A DNA stretch of 64,000 nt from Argentina anserina. Its lineage: Eukaryota > Streptophyta > Magnoliopsida > Rosales > Rosaceae. Under the pieces are notes generated by a model that had not been told where the DNA came from, did not search any database, and was given only the letters and a program-made list of their open reading frames with translations. Numbering within the stretch: position 1 is the first letter of the stretch; the number at the start of each line of letters is the position of its first letter. This document shows, in pieces, positions 24,201 to 36,051 of the stretch. The position numbers and the translations under genes were made by a program. The stretch is from the NCBI RefSeq assembly GCF_933775445.1, contig NC_065874.1, positions 13,721,001-13,785,000 of the forward strand, in the 5' to 3' direction.

Positions 24201-25550
24201 AAAGCCAAAAATCTTTCAAAGAAATTCCATTTTCATATCTAAAATGGGCTTCAACTTATGAAAGCTACATGCAAGGTAAAGAGGATATGTCAACTTTCTT
24301 GTTCACCTATTTTGTAGTATAATGAAATTTATTTTAGGATGTTACTCCTTACATTTCAACATCAACACAACACTGTACTATTTATTTTCTTATTCCATCT
24401 GAAAACTAATACGAATTAAAGATGATTTGAAAATGAAATTCTAGCACAAACATGTCCATTTATACACACTAGCATGTACACATGTATATTTCCACAGACT
24501 ACACAATCATTTTAATTTTAGGTAGTGGTTTCTTTCCACAATTGTCTCCCCTTAATTTTAGTTTACTTATTTCCACTTGTTGTATTTTTACTGTAATCAT
24601 CTTTGATATATCATGTTTTATTTTAAAAATTTATCTTCTATAGTCGTTATTAGAATTTTAATTTATAAATGAAACTGTTGACACTAATAGTGTCTTCAGT
24701 TATAATAGTGGAGATATTTTATAATTCCATCAACATAGGGTGAGTCGAATTATTATGTCACTAGACTGACTCAAACAAAGTATAAGTCTGATCCGCAACA
24801 AACTCGACACAGTCACCAGTTTAGGAAATTTGTTCTCTTTTTCAGCGTATTTACGTGGTTGTAATATTCTCAATAATTCCCAAAAACTAAATATCGATCT
24901 AAAACATAAAAACAAACTACAAGGCTAGTAGAGACATTAGCACATGAACATTGTTGTTTCTATTTGGTCAGCATAGCCATACCGCTTGATCCACATTTTC
25001 AAAATCATTCAAAATCCCAAACGGCAGTAAATAAAAATACCAATCTAATCCATCCAATCCAACAACCACCACCAACGAGCTAAGTAAATCTTGGGAGGAT
25101 TTAAAGTTTTAAATTTTTTACTCCTGAAAACAAAACTAAAAAACAACCAAGCTTTGAGGAGAGTTTGCGTTCTGTTTTTTCTAATACTTTCTGGGTTCCT
25201 TGTTTGGGGATCCTCCTCTTCCTGCTTGTTGAAGCAACGGCTGGGATTACACTGCTCGCTTTGAATACAATCCATGGCCCCACATCACCACACATTCTTC
25301 TGAAAGCCCCTCATTTTTCTTTTCTACAAATATTTTCCCACAACACAAAAGCTCAAGTCTTGATTGCTGTTTTGAGAAACATCAACCCATTTAAGTTTTT
25401 GGTTGTTTTGTTTTTCACATGTAGTTTTAGTGTTTTGAGTTCTTTGGTGAAACTGTGTTTTGAGTTGGGTTTCTTGAAAAAAATTGATCTTTTTGACAAA
25501 TCTAGAGTTGTTGATGAAGTTGGTGTGAGAAAGTTTCAATCTTGGTAAAA
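21273..25550. other. Long intergenic region upstream of the kinesin gene
   Basis: About 4.3 kb without a supported gene. The sequence is AT-rich with scattered ACGTACGT-like motifs. I saw no LTR, conserved miRNA or tRNA. The last 400 bp are probably the kinesin promoter and leader. The 127-codon frame at 25165-25548 begins at TTG, has no ATG and is read as untranslated leader. Confidence 0.5.
25020..25240 (+). promoter_or_regulatory. Possible MSA-like (AACGG) elements upstream of kinesin
   Basis: AACGG cores at 25020-25024 (CCCAAACGGCAG) and 25236-25240 (GCAACGGCTGGG) resemble the mitosis-specific activator core bound by three-repeat MYBs in G2/M plant genes. The flanks fit the full consensus only partly, and a 5-bp core occurs often by chance. 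Confidence 0.25.
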
Positions 25551-28500
25551 ATGGTGAGCACTGCAAACAATTGGAGATTCCGGCCAGCTTATGCTATGGT
25601 GAATGGGGGACCCGACTTGGCTCCCACTAGTGCTCCGGCGAGTAATGCCGGGTCGGAGTGCGGCGACGTTGAGTTCACCAGAGAATATGTTGAAGCATTG
25701 TTGAATGAGAGGCCCAAAAGGAAAGACAGGTTCAGTCTCAAGGTTAGTGGTTTTAAAATCCTTGGTTTGGTTTAATTAAAAAGCATTAGGGTGTTTTAGT
25801 GTTCTGAATTATCAAATTTGATTGATTTTTGCAGGAAAAATGTGACTCTTTGACTGACTATATTAGAAGGCTGAAGCCTGTTATAAGATGGTTTCAAGAG
25901 CTTGAGGGAAACTATTTGTTGGAGCATGAAAAGTTACAGAACAGTTTGGAAGTGTCTGAGCTAAAGCGCTCTGAAATGGGTAACGTGCCATTGCCTTGTG
26001 TGTATGATATGAAATTTTGAGAAATGAATTTGTTTTGTTAAGTGAAGTGATTGGATTTCTTTTATTATAGATCTTTTACTGAAAAACAAGGAAGAGGAAT
26101 TGAATTCAATTATAGCGGAGCTTAGGAAAAACTATGCTTCATTACAGGAGAAATTTACTAAAGAAGAAATGGATAAGATGGTAAGTTGGGTGGGTTGGAT
26201 ATCCGGTGTGGCTGATTGAGTTTAGTTGTTTGATGAGATTGTTTAAACTTGATATATTAATTAGGCTGCAATGGATTCTTTCACCCGAGAAAGAGATGCT
26301 AGACTTGAAATTGAGCGGTCCAAGTATTCCCTCTCAGATGAGCTTGAAAGAGTTCAACGAGACCTCACAAGTTCTAAACAGCAGGTCAAATAGAATATTC
26401 CTGTGCTTTTTCACTTTATCATTCTATTATGGGTGATTAAAAAATTTCTACTTTAGTGCTTGATCTGATTACTTGGGCGGAATTCTGCAGAATGCTTCAC
26501 TGAGTGACATGTACAAACGGCAGCAAGAATATATTGCAAATTTGCAGCAGTACAACAGTAAACTACAGACTGATCTCTCCACAGTGGAGGAGGACCGTAA
26601 GCGTGTGGAGACCGAAAAGGCTAGTATCGTGGAGAATCTGGGCATGTATAGGGGTCAGCTTCAAGTGTCCAGGGTGAGTTTCTTTTTATAGATTGTTTTA
26701 TTTAAAAACAAGTACGATCAATTATGTTATCCTCCTTTATGTAGCTGATACTGGGAGATAGCTACCCTCCTTTATGGATATTAATTGGATACTGGGAGTT
26801 AGCTGTCCTCCTTTATGCAGCTGATATGCTCTAATAAAAATTTAATTGATAAGAAAGAAAGTAAAGTTTGTGGTAATTAGGATCTTATATATGTTATCAC
26901 TGGCTTTATAACGCAGAAAATTTCTATTTAAACTCTAATGTTTTTTGTTTAATTTCATTATTGCGTCCTTCAGTGGCAATTATGTTAGGGGAAATTATCT
27001 TCAATATGCTTTGTTGTTGGAATATCAGGCCATTACTCTGTTTCTGTGGTCAGGGGTTTAGGTATTTCATTAAAAATTATAAACAAGTACGAAAGATAGG
27101 ACAGTAATATGATATCAAAGTGGTTTACTTCCTGTGTATTCTTCTTTTGGTGACTGCTATGGACAAGGAACCATTTAAAACTAATACCTGATTGGTCTCA
27201 TACAGCAATGTCAGGAGGAGGCAGTCAAGCAGAGAGATGCTTTGGCCACTGAAGTTGCAAGCCTTAAAATGGACCTGCAACAAGCAAGAGATGATTGTGA
27301 TCGACATCAATTGCAAGTTCAGAGTTTAAGTGCTGAATTTATGGAGTATAAAGAGTCTACCGAAAAATCTTGTTATGAGTGGGGTAACCTCACATCAGAA
27401 AATGCAGAACTGGAGGTTGTTATATAATACTTATCTTTTTCTTATTTAGTTTTGTATCTAGAACAGTTGTTAACATAATGATGTGTATTTTTCAGGCAAG
27501 GTGTCTGTCACAAAGTGAACGCATAAAGGAATTGCAAGACCAACTAATGAGTGCAGAGAAGAAATTACAGGTATATCATATCTTTTTTTTCCTCTGGGAT
27601 TGTGAGTGTGTGTCTGTGTCTGTGTCTGTGTGGCATGATCCACGCTTGAGTAGAGTGTATGATTCTGGACCGTTGATTTTGGAATGCAATGTTTAAACCA
27701 CTTGCCCGTTATGCTGGTTGAAGGTGTTAAGTATTGTTGTTTTCTCTTTCTAGCTGTCCGACTTATCTACAATGGAAAGAAGAACAGAATATGAAGGGCA
27801 AAAGATTCTTATAAGTGAGTTACAAACTCGTTTGGCGGATGCAGAATTTAAACTTATTGAAGGAGAAATGCTGCGTAAAAAGTTGCACAATGAAAACTTG
27901 GTAATTTATCTGCCATAGCTTTTATCAGCTAGAATTGTTTCCACCTTACTAATGTTCTCATGCTACAGGAACTAAAAGGAAACATCCGCGTATTCTGTAG
28001 AGTCCGACCTTTTTTGGCTGAAGATGATTCTAACACAGAAGGGAAAATTATTTCATATCCCACATCAATGGATGCTCTTGGACGGGGGATTGAACTAGCG
28101 CAAAATGGTACAGTACTTAAAAATCAATAGTAAATTACAGCTCTTTCTCTGCACACTGTACTCATGCGATTCTTGTATATTTCATCAGGGCAAAAACATT
28201 CTTTCAAATTTGACAGAGTTTTTATTCCTGATGTATCACAAGAAGATGTATTCGAAGACATTTCACAACTCGTTCAAAGTGCTCTTGATGGTTATAAGGT
28301 GATTAATTGGGTCTCAAGTTTCAATGACATTTCATGCCACCTAGTGCCTAATTTTTTAAACTAAATTACTTGTGTTTTAAGTTCTCTTATTAGTTTTCGT
28401 GGAAATCTTTTTATAGTTTCTTGGTCATGTATGGTTTATATTTCTTCTATATTGTTATTTTGGTTTTCATATTTGCTTGTTAAGTGAGTATCAGGTGTGT

Positions 28501-30427
28501 ATTGTTCATTGTCTGATCAAGTTGCAATATATGTATGCATGTATGTGTCCGAGCATATGTCCGTGTGCATCTGTATATTATTTTGTTGTACTTGGTAACA
28601 TAATTGTAGCTAAGATTTTCTTTTGTAGTTACTTTGCTTTCTTAATTATGTACAACTGTGGATATTTAGTGAAGGTGGCTTCTTGTTTCAGGTTTGCATC
28701 TTTGCTTATGGTCAAACAGGATCAGGCAAAACCTATACCATGATGGGTAAGCCGGGGGATCCAGAGCAAAAAGGTTTGATCCCTCGTACATTGGAACAAA
28801 TATTTAAAACCAGACAATTTGTCCAGCCACAAGGCTGGAAATATGAAATGCAGGTGACTTAAATCTCTCTCTGTCTCTCTCTCTCTCTCTAGTTGCATCT
28901 TTTTTTAATCTTTTTTTTTTCATTTGACATATATATGTAGGTGTCAATGTTGGAAATTTACAATGAAACAATTCGTGATCTGTTAGCAACAAATCGGTCA
29001 TCTTTGGAAAGAACAGAAAATGGTACCCCTGGAAAGCAATATACAATCAAACATGATGTAAATGGAAACACCCATGTCTCTGATCTTACCGTTGTGGATG
29101 TGCGTAGCGCTAAAGAAGTTTCTTTTCTCCTAGAACGGGCTGCTCATAGCAGGTTGCTAAATCTAAACAATGATTATGGATTCCTCCTCTATTCTTCCTC
29201 CCATTGTTGTTTTATTTCTTGTTGATAGTGTCAGATAATTTTTGTGAGATCGTCTATCACTCTATCACAAATAAATATTCTTCCATGCTTGTTATCTGTT
29301 TACACATTCTACTACTTTGGCCATGTTGAAATGCTTCTTTACCACAGCCAAAACTGTTGATAGCAAAATTCAGATGTTTTTTCGACCTAAAAGAAAAAAA
29401 AATTCAGGTGTTCAATTGACCTATGTTGTTGTGATGTTTTTACTTTTTATCTTAGTGTTAAGGTTCAAATGACTCATAGTCTCATACTCATTGTCCGTCT
29501 GATCTGGTACCTAATCTTCTAAATATTTGAACGGATTTACTTACTGCTACCTGATTCCTTTCAGGTCTGTAGGCAAGACTCAAATGAATGAGCAATCATC
29601 ACGGAGCCATTTTGTTTTCACACTACGCATATATGGTGTTAATGAGGTAAAGACATTGCTTTCCTCTATAAGCAGTACTCATACTTGTATTAGTTTGCTA
29701 ATCTATTTTGATAACATAATTTCATCTTAGAGTACTGAACAACAAGTACAAGGTGTCCTGAACCTTATTGATCTTGCGGGGAGTGAACGCCTTTCTAAGA
29801 GTGGATCAACTGGGGAGCGATTGAAAGAAACTCAAGTGAATATTCATCTTTTATTTGGCTTATATGTTAGTATGCTAGTCATTTTTCAACTGAATAATCT
29901 TATGATTTTGCTTTTGAATGCTATTAGGCCATCAACAAGAGCTTGTCATCTTTAAGTGACGTTATATTTGCCTTGGCAAAGAAGGAGGACCATGTGCCAT
30001 TTAGGAACTCAAAGCTTACTTATCTTCTCCAGGTTATTGTTTACTTGTTTAAGCAATATGTTGGAAATTGTCATTAGATTAGGATTATCATTGGATTCCG
30101 TCCATGCTATATCTTCTTGTCAGACGGTCTCGTATGTCCAGTAAGAAGTTTTGAAGATAATTGCACTTGTGGTTTCCTGTTTGACTATAATCTGTGGTTG
30201 CTTGGACTATTTAAGAAATTATAATTCTGAAATCAAATTTTGATCAGCCATGTCTAGGAGGGGACTCAAAGACATTGATGTTCGTAAACATTGCTCCTGA
30301 TCCCTCATCAGCAGGTGAATCACTCTGCTCACTTCGTTTTGCTGCACGTGTAAATGCCTGTGAGATCGGAGTTCCACGACGTCAGACTTACATGAGACCT
30401 TCAGATTCACGGTTGAGCTATGGTTGA
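25551..30427 (+). CDS. KIN14N: Kinesin-14 minus-end-directed motor (KATC/KIN-14N type), 16 exons, 758 aa
   Basis: C-terminal-motor kinesin that moves towards microtubule minus ends, acting in spindle and cortical arrays. Exons: 25551-25742, 25835-25979, 26071-26180, 26265-26384, 26491-26673, 27206-27415, 27496-27570, 27754-27900, 27969-28107, 28189-28298, 28692-28853, 28941-29152, 29565-29646, 29731-29835, 29928-30032, 30248-30427. All are GT-AG and total 759 codons without a stop. A short basic N-terminal tail precedes a long coiled coil (exons 2-8). The neck-motor junction is [15 protein letters not shown]. Motor motifs are the P-loop [13 protein letters not shown], switch I NEQSSRSH and switch [12 protein letters not shown]. 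The ending [15 protein letters not shown] and final RLSYG are typical of the ATK/KAT subgroup. The ATG at 25551 gives the expected N terminus. The KATC name is supported by the class VI HSP and ILR3 neighbours. Confidence 0.95.
28864..28890 (+). repeat. (CT)n tract in kinesin intron 11
   Basis: A short CT microsatellite with one GT interruption lies 10 bp after the exon 11 donor, in an 87-bp intron. Length changes could affect splicing of this short intron. Confidence 0.8.
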
Positions 30428-30782
30428 TCTTTGATCGCATATATTTTTCTGTTAATTCATGATCAATTATTTGTATTGCATCAGTAGGAAGAGTTATGAA
30501 GTGAAAATTGAGAATGGTTCTAGCATAGGCTTATTTGTATAGTAACGAGTTGTGTATTCCTATCAGCTAAACATAGGAGAATCCTTTATTCTTCATATTT
30601 CTCTGAACGTGACCATGTTCTGCCGAAGTAATTTGATTGCTCGCTCTATTACGGCTTTTAAGTAAATGCTAGTAGAAGTACAAACCAGAGTGAGTAATTG
30701 TTGTAACCGTAGTGTGAACTTAGAAATTGTTGGAAATAAATGTGCATTTGTGAATGCTTTTATCAACTGAACAGACAGTGAT

Positions 30783-31679
30783 TCATGCCATTCGAGCCAT
30801 GACCTCTTGGAGAATAACTGTTGTATCTTGATAATATGTTTCAGTCTGGGACAGGTTCCTTTGCCTCACAGCACCATCAAGCTGATGAAACAGAATAAGA
30901 GAATGTTGTCAAAACTTAAATCGCAGCACAAACTTAAGAAAAAGAAGCATGTGTTCGTTATTGGTACCTTTTCGACTGTATTGAACAATCTGTTAGCAAG
31001 GTCAGTGAGTGGTTGTTTCTCATCGTCTGATGCTGCAGTGATAACTTTGTCGAAATCAAAGTACATGAATGTGGATTTAAGTCGCAGATACTTTTGTACA
31101 TAGTTTAGTTTATCTTGTGCAATCAAATCCGCCATAGCCAGGAGATCAAAGGCATACTTCTTCAGCCTATACTTTCTCCCTTTGGTTCCAATGTCCGCCA
31201 TATAGAGATGATTCTTTAGAAATGAACGCGTCCCCGTCTCCTCATTTGCAATTTCTGCAACGAAACCACACTTGCAGATCAGTAAACTGTCGCCAGTCGA
31301 ATCTTTCAGACCATGGTCAACAACTTTCAGATCCCAACTGCCAAAATTGTTATGTAACACGCATGTTCATGCTACAAGTAGCACATTGCCAGAAAAACTT
31401 ACTGTTATCAGCAGAAGGAACTGGCAGAAGGCCATCAATCCAGAACCCGTTGCTGCCTTCGGCAAGGGCCGCTCCGCTTGAGGAGTTCCCAACAAGTGCA
31501 ATAGAGGCAAGGCCTAATGCTAGCCTTCTTGTTGTTTGTAGTGCTTCTGGAACAGCATCTTTTTTCTTGCCTAAACATCCAACAATGCTAGCTCGCTTTT
31601 GGGTTCTTTGAAGGCTTGTAAGCCTTGATAGAACTGGCAGTGTTTCAGAGATTCCGTTTAAGTTTGCTAACTGAGCCAT
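30783..31679 (-). CDS. PNSL3: PsbQ-like thylakoid lumen subunit of the NDH complex (PNSL3-like), 3 exons, 220 aa
   Basis: Predicted lumenal subunit of the chloroplast NADH dehydrogenase-like complex, which supports cyclic electron flow around photosystem I. Exons: 31403-31679, 30968-31254, 30783-30881, giving 221 codons. The N terminus is a stromal transit peptide followed by a twin-arginine lumen signal ([16 protein letters not shown]) with a cleavage-like ALA|EG. The mature part has the PsbQ four-helix pattern ([48 protein letters not shown]). The start ATG at 31679 (MAQLANLNG) was preferred because the open frame upstream has no other ATG. The acceptor at 31255 was chosen because the apparent acceptor nearer exon 1 (minus-strand TTTTGGCAG) leads to an immediate stop. 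It converges on the kinesin gene, whose stop codon is about 355 bp away. Assignment among PNSL2, PNSL3 and PQL3 is from memory. Confidence 0.82.
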
Positions 31680-32289
31680 GGAGAATGGGAATGGCAGGTG
31701 TTGAGGAAAAGAGAGAGTGACTGGCAAGAATTTCAGTTATATCCGTTTGGAAGTTGTAGGCTACTACTGACCACCAGAACTCCAAAAGGATTATCTTCAC
31801 TGGGGGATTATTTAGTAATTATCTATACTCAGTTGTACAAACGCAAGTGAATGCAAGATTGTCCACTTCCCAAATGGCATATTTACAAGAAAAACTGAAA
31901 AAGAAATCTCTTGACTTGAGACCAGTAAAAATAAGATAAAGATTGAGAAATTACATTCATGAAACAAAATAGTAGGCTTTATCGATTGTAAGCAGAACTT
32001 GTTTGAAGTATTGAAGATGGAAGTAAACCAGTCACGCCAATTTTTGTTAGAGGAACTGATGATCGATATCGGATGAAAAGTCCGGTCACAATGCCCAACT
32101 ATGAGCTAGCATGAGTACTATTGGTAAACAAAAATCGATCAGTAGGACAATGATCAAGAAAGTCGAAATCCACTATGATTTGACTGCGTGAGTAGCTCGA
32201 AAATTAAGAAGAAATTCTCAAAAGCAAGATCTGTGAGTTAGCCTTTCTCTGTATGTCCAAGTATACTTCTCCAAGCGCCTGTTGCTGCT
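31680..32289. other. Spacer between PNSL3-like gene and F-box pseudogene
   Basis: It holds the presumed promoter of the minus-strand PNSL3-like gene. No open frame with a recognisable domain is seen. Confidence 0.5.
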
Positions 32290-33416
32290 ACAATAACGTA
32301 CTATCATGTTCGCAAGTTTACTAGCTACGATGCTCGCTGCTGAAACTGTTGTTGATGACGAGCTAGTCAAAAGCAATACTTGCTTTCCCAAATTCGTAAC
32401 TCTGATCCAATTTTTCTGCGACATATAAATCATATACATGACAGAAAAGTTTGTCGCTACTTAGCTGACCATCCCTACTATAAATCACTGACAATAGGAA
32501 CTTAAAATCAGAGCTGGCCAAGTGAAGGTGCGACGGACAAGATCGATGGTAGTGTCAATGTGGTGGTGTTCATCATAACCTACTTTTGAAGTGCTACATT
32601 GAAGGTACCTAATAGTACAACCTTTGAATTCATAACAATGGCACAATAGAAACTTCCAGCTGCATAAACCACATCCTTGAATCTACAATCATCAGGATTC
32701 ACACAAGGAAGTTGATCTATACTCCATCTTCTATATCGTAGGTTGTATGTAGTTATAGTGAAATAGTGATCTTCTTCTCCTTCCCCTTCATCCCCTTCTC
32801 CTTCTCCAATACCACGAGGTGCCCTACTTCTCCATACGACGAAGATAACGCAATCCAGAGAAGTCGGAGCCGTCGAGAAAGCTGCTACCTCCAAACTTCT
32901 ATTATATCCATAGTTCCAGTCTAATGGAGGCACTTGTACTTTTTGAGTCAAGTCGTAAAAAGGATCAAGAACAAGTAAGAATGTCCTATTAGGGCTTGTT
33001 TCTGACTTTACAAACAGCAACCAATCTGAATATGAACAACAACAATTTCCACATCGGTTTTCCTTGCTTTGAATTCCTTCGTCTTCCAATACCTTTCTGT
33101 AATAACCCAATTGAAAATTCGATGATAAATCAAAGAACCTTGTATAAGAAATAGTTCTGGATTCTGTTCTAGAGGAGTAGTAGACATCGGAACATCTGGC
33201 TACCTCTAGCATAAACATTGCACGTCGACGTTGAATCTTATTTTTGCCGTCGTCGTCGTCGAGGGAAGCTCGCCGCCACTGTTTGCACACAATACCAAAG
33301 CGCAGAAAATCAATATATGAGAGACGATCGGCCACTTCTCTCAACTGGTCGATTGGAAGATCAGACCAACAACAATGGTTTGAGCGTCTATTCTGATCAC
33401 ATAATCTCTTCGCCAT
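32290..33416 (-). pseudogene. F-box/DUF295 gene, truncated, probable pseudogene
   Basis: The open part (32580-33416, 278 codons) begins with an F-box (DLPIDQLREVADRLSYIDFL, then RFGIVCKQWRRA). DUF295-like sequence follows (LVLDPFYDLTQKVQVPPLDW, then CVIFVVWRSRAP and YNLRYRRWSIDQLPC). The reading frame stops after FNVALQK, exactly where the intact neighbour continues with ALQHWVLVNNP. About 120 bp further on, a remnant of the family's C-terminal part (SQKNWIRVTNLGKQVLLL, about 32420-32365) survives with no link. The segment between is degraded and frame-shifted. The neighbour at 33981-35048 is on the same strand and shares the domain order, so this is a decayed tandem copy. A functional short F-box protein cannot be excluded. 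Confidence 0.75.
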
Positions 33417-33980
33417 GATCGATCTCTCGTTGGATCAGATTTGAAATCAACTGATGCTAGAACCAAAGGGTAGCTAGGGTTTCACTAGCAAAGGAAATAA
33501 GTTGTGGTTTGGGCCCCAAGGGTCAAGGTTTCATTTGCCCGGTGAGATAATTGTACAATCCGCCACCGATCTCTCTTAGTTGTAATATTAAATTTCATTT
33601 ATTTAGTACGTTTTACCATTCTCATAATAATTTTTCTATTGGAATATGAAATCAACAATATTATGGGCAGCACATAGAGTCCGCACACACTAGCTAGTGC
33701 GAGATCAAATCTGTCTCTAATACTCTATACCACATCACACATGAATGGTTGGATGAAGAACAAAACTATGTTGAATCCGGGATTTGAAAATGGACGATAT
33801 CAATTAAATTGCCATTATCAGCAAGGAGATTTTTGAAGTAGTAAAGTACATTGAATTAGGAGATCTAGCTAAAACTCTCAGAAAGATGGTACCAAACAAA
33901 AACAATGTACAGTATATCGGAAAATAGATTAATGATTTCAAACAATAACATGCAATAACAATCATGCAACTTTGTTGAGG
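33417..33980. other. Spacer between tandem F-box genes
   Basis: AT-rich spacer with the likely promoter of the left copy and the 3' end of the right copy. Nothing else is recognised. Confidence 0.5.
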
Positions 33981-35048
33981 CTAGGAATCCAAGGACGCAG
34001 GAAGATTGCTTAACAAACTCCTAGCCCCCACTGCTGATGGAGCCAAATTCAATGATAAAGAAGTATCAACTCTTTTCCAATTCTCCTGCGACGAATAATC
34101 AAACCCATAAACCTCCAGATAAAAAACACCTCGCTGTCGATGATAAACGGTCAATATGAGCTTCCCATTAGATTTACTCACTTTTAGATGTGTTGGACAA
34201 TATGGAAGTTTTAGGGTGGAGATGGGATTGTTCACTAAAACCCAATGTTGAAGAGCAGCATCGAAAGTTCCCAATACAATCTCGGACGAGTCGATAACAA
34301 TAACAAAGTATAAAACTCCATCCACATAAACCATGTCCCTGAACTCACCATCAAAACAGGGAAACAAGTACGAGTAGCCCGTCCTCTTAATTCTTTCATC
34401 ACGGAAGGGTGGTACCTTAAACATATTCCATCTTCCATCTTGTTGGTTATATGTGGTAATACTGAAATATCTCTGCCTCTCACTGTAAGTAGCGAGCCAT
34501 AGGATAAAAATAACACAATCTGGAGAAGTTGGAGTGGTCGTCATGGTGGCTAACTCAACCTTCTTGCACCAAAACAAGTCCTCCTTTAATAATTGTGGAG
34601 GCAGAGTCAATTCCATAGTCTCTTTGCGAAGAGGATTATGAACAAAGAATGTAAACATATCTAGATCAGCATCATAACATGTTGTATGGTCTGATCTAAA
34701 CAGAAACAACCAACCGGAATTTGGGCAACACAAAGCTGTTTTCAGAGTCGGACGACGTCGTAATTCTTTTTGCTTTTGTACCAGGTTTCTGAACCAGAAG
34801 CTCCCACGGGATCTTAGATCAGAGTACATGGCTTCACAGTAGATTTCGGTTGCACGTCTTTTGTATTTGTTCTGGGTGTAGCCCCCGCACAGTATTAAAC
34901 GTCGGTCGTCGGGAATAGCTTTCTTCCATGTTTTGCATACGACGCCAAAGCGAACAACATCGCGGTATGAGAGACGTCCGGTCACTTTTGTTAAGAGCTC
35001 GATCGGAAGATCAGTCGACCAACAATATTGGCGGTCCGATTTTCTCAT
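33981..35048 (-). CDS. F-box protein with DUF295 (KIB1-like) domain, single exon, 355 aa
   Basis: Likely substrate adaptor of an SCF-type E3 ligase, with unknown target. The N-terminal F-box (STDLPIELLTKVTGRLSYRD, then VVRFGVVCKTWKKA) occupies about residues 11-45 and should bind SKP1/ASK. The rest is a beta-propeller-like DUF295 region: PNSGWLFLFRSDH (near residue 110), FFVHNPLRKETMELTLPP, CVIFILWLATYSERQRYFSI, FRDMVYVDGVLYFVIV, and a C-terminal block YLEVYGFDYSSQENWKRVDT. Length is normal for the family, and an intronless structure is common. It is the intact member of a tandem pair whose other copy is decayed. Such genes turn over fast, and no orthologue name is proposed. Confidence 0.88.
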   Translation of the reverse strand: MRKSDRQYCWSTDLPIELLTKVTGRLSYRDVVRFGVVCKTWKKAIPDDRRLILCGGYTQNKYKRRATEIYCEAMYSDLRSRGSFWFRNLVQKQKELRRRPTLKTALCCPNSGWLFLFRSDHTTCYDADLDMFTFFVHNPLRKETMELTLPPQLLKEDLFWCKKVELATMTTTPTSPDCVIFILWLATYSERQRYFSITTYNQQDGRWNMFKVPPFRDERIKRTGYSYLFPCFDGEFRDMVYVDGVLYFVIVIDSSEIVLGTFDAALQHWVLVNNPISTLKLPYCPTHLKVSKSNGKLILTVYHRQRGVFYLEVYGFDYSSQENWKRVDTSLSLNLAPSAVGARSLLSNLPASLDS

Positions 35049-36051
35049 GAAAGCAAGCTACGTACGGTGAACTCGAGTTTGTGTGTAGGAGTAGGACTTT
35101 TTATCTCTATCTCTACTGCTATAACATAAACCCTTATCCGGTTAACAATTTCACTAATAAATTGAAGCATCTTCATCTATTAGTGTCAACAGCTTTACTA
35201 ATAAATTAAATTTCCGAACATACTCAATCTGAAAACAAAATATTATTTACAAGTTTGATATCAAAATGATATGTATCCCGGATCATAGTTTTATTTGTAG
35301 TCCCGATTTTGTGGCATCGCACATAAAAGGTTAACATGCAAGTTGTGTTTCGTAAAATCGATGTGATTTTGCTATTATCAATTTGGATGAGACACACATG
35401 ATCTACATATAGTTATAAGGTTAACATGTTTTGTGAAATTGATGCGAGTATGCTAATATCAATTTGGAGGTGGCACATATCGATCTGTATATATAAGTTG
35501 GCATTATGCAACAAGTTATAGTTGGATCAATCTTAATATATTGGAGGTAACTAAAGAATTATGGTTTACCACATGTACCTGTTATTTTGATAAGTAGAAT
35601 TCATAGGAGTTGGAAACAATGAGCATTAGCATTCAAAAACGATTTTGTTGCGCTAGTGTTTGAACCGTGTTTGCCCATGTTGTCGTTGCATGCTTATTTG
35701 ATAAGAAGCCTTAAGTGTCACATATACATCATAATAAATCAGTTGGTCATCCCACAGAAATGAGATCGTGTGCTCTACGCACAATAGTGACAATAGCATC
35801 CTCAACGTGCTACGCATTGTGTCCCTGAATGCTTGGACGTAAGAAATGCTTTAAAGCCCAAGGCCCAAATAGCGTGATACAAAGTCACAACTGAATGGAA
35901 TGGAGAGACCAGTAGTGGCGTGTGACGAAAGAGACAGAAAGATCCACCAATTCGAAATCCCACATTCAGACTCAGACTCTTCCTTCCTAACCCACCTTTT
36001 TTTGTCTTCCTCCGACTCCTTTTTTAGCCGGAATTCTTTTTCGCCGGCAAC
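35049..36051. other. Divergent promoter region between F-box gene and ILR3
   Basis: It separates a minus-strand F-box gene from plus-strand ILR3. Two upstream ATGs occur at 35894 (seven-codon frame) and 35900 (108-codon frame overlapping the ILR3 start in another frame). Whether they lie in the mRNA is unknown. An imperfect direct repeat is seen at about 35333-35405 and 35418-35475 (GGTTAACATG, then ATTTTGCTATTATCAATTTG-like sequence). Confidence 0.5.

Noticed and set aside
25165..25548. 127-codon plus frame ending just before the kinesin ATG, as a possible upstream peptide
   Set aside because: It begins at TTG and contains no ATG, so it is best read as open leader sequence.
31262..31355. 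Extension of PNSL3-like exon 2 upstream (WDLKVVDHG and so on)
   Set aside because: Its apparent acceptor joins exon 1 in a phase that gives an immediate stop; the acceptor at 31255 gives an in-frame PsbQ-like protein.
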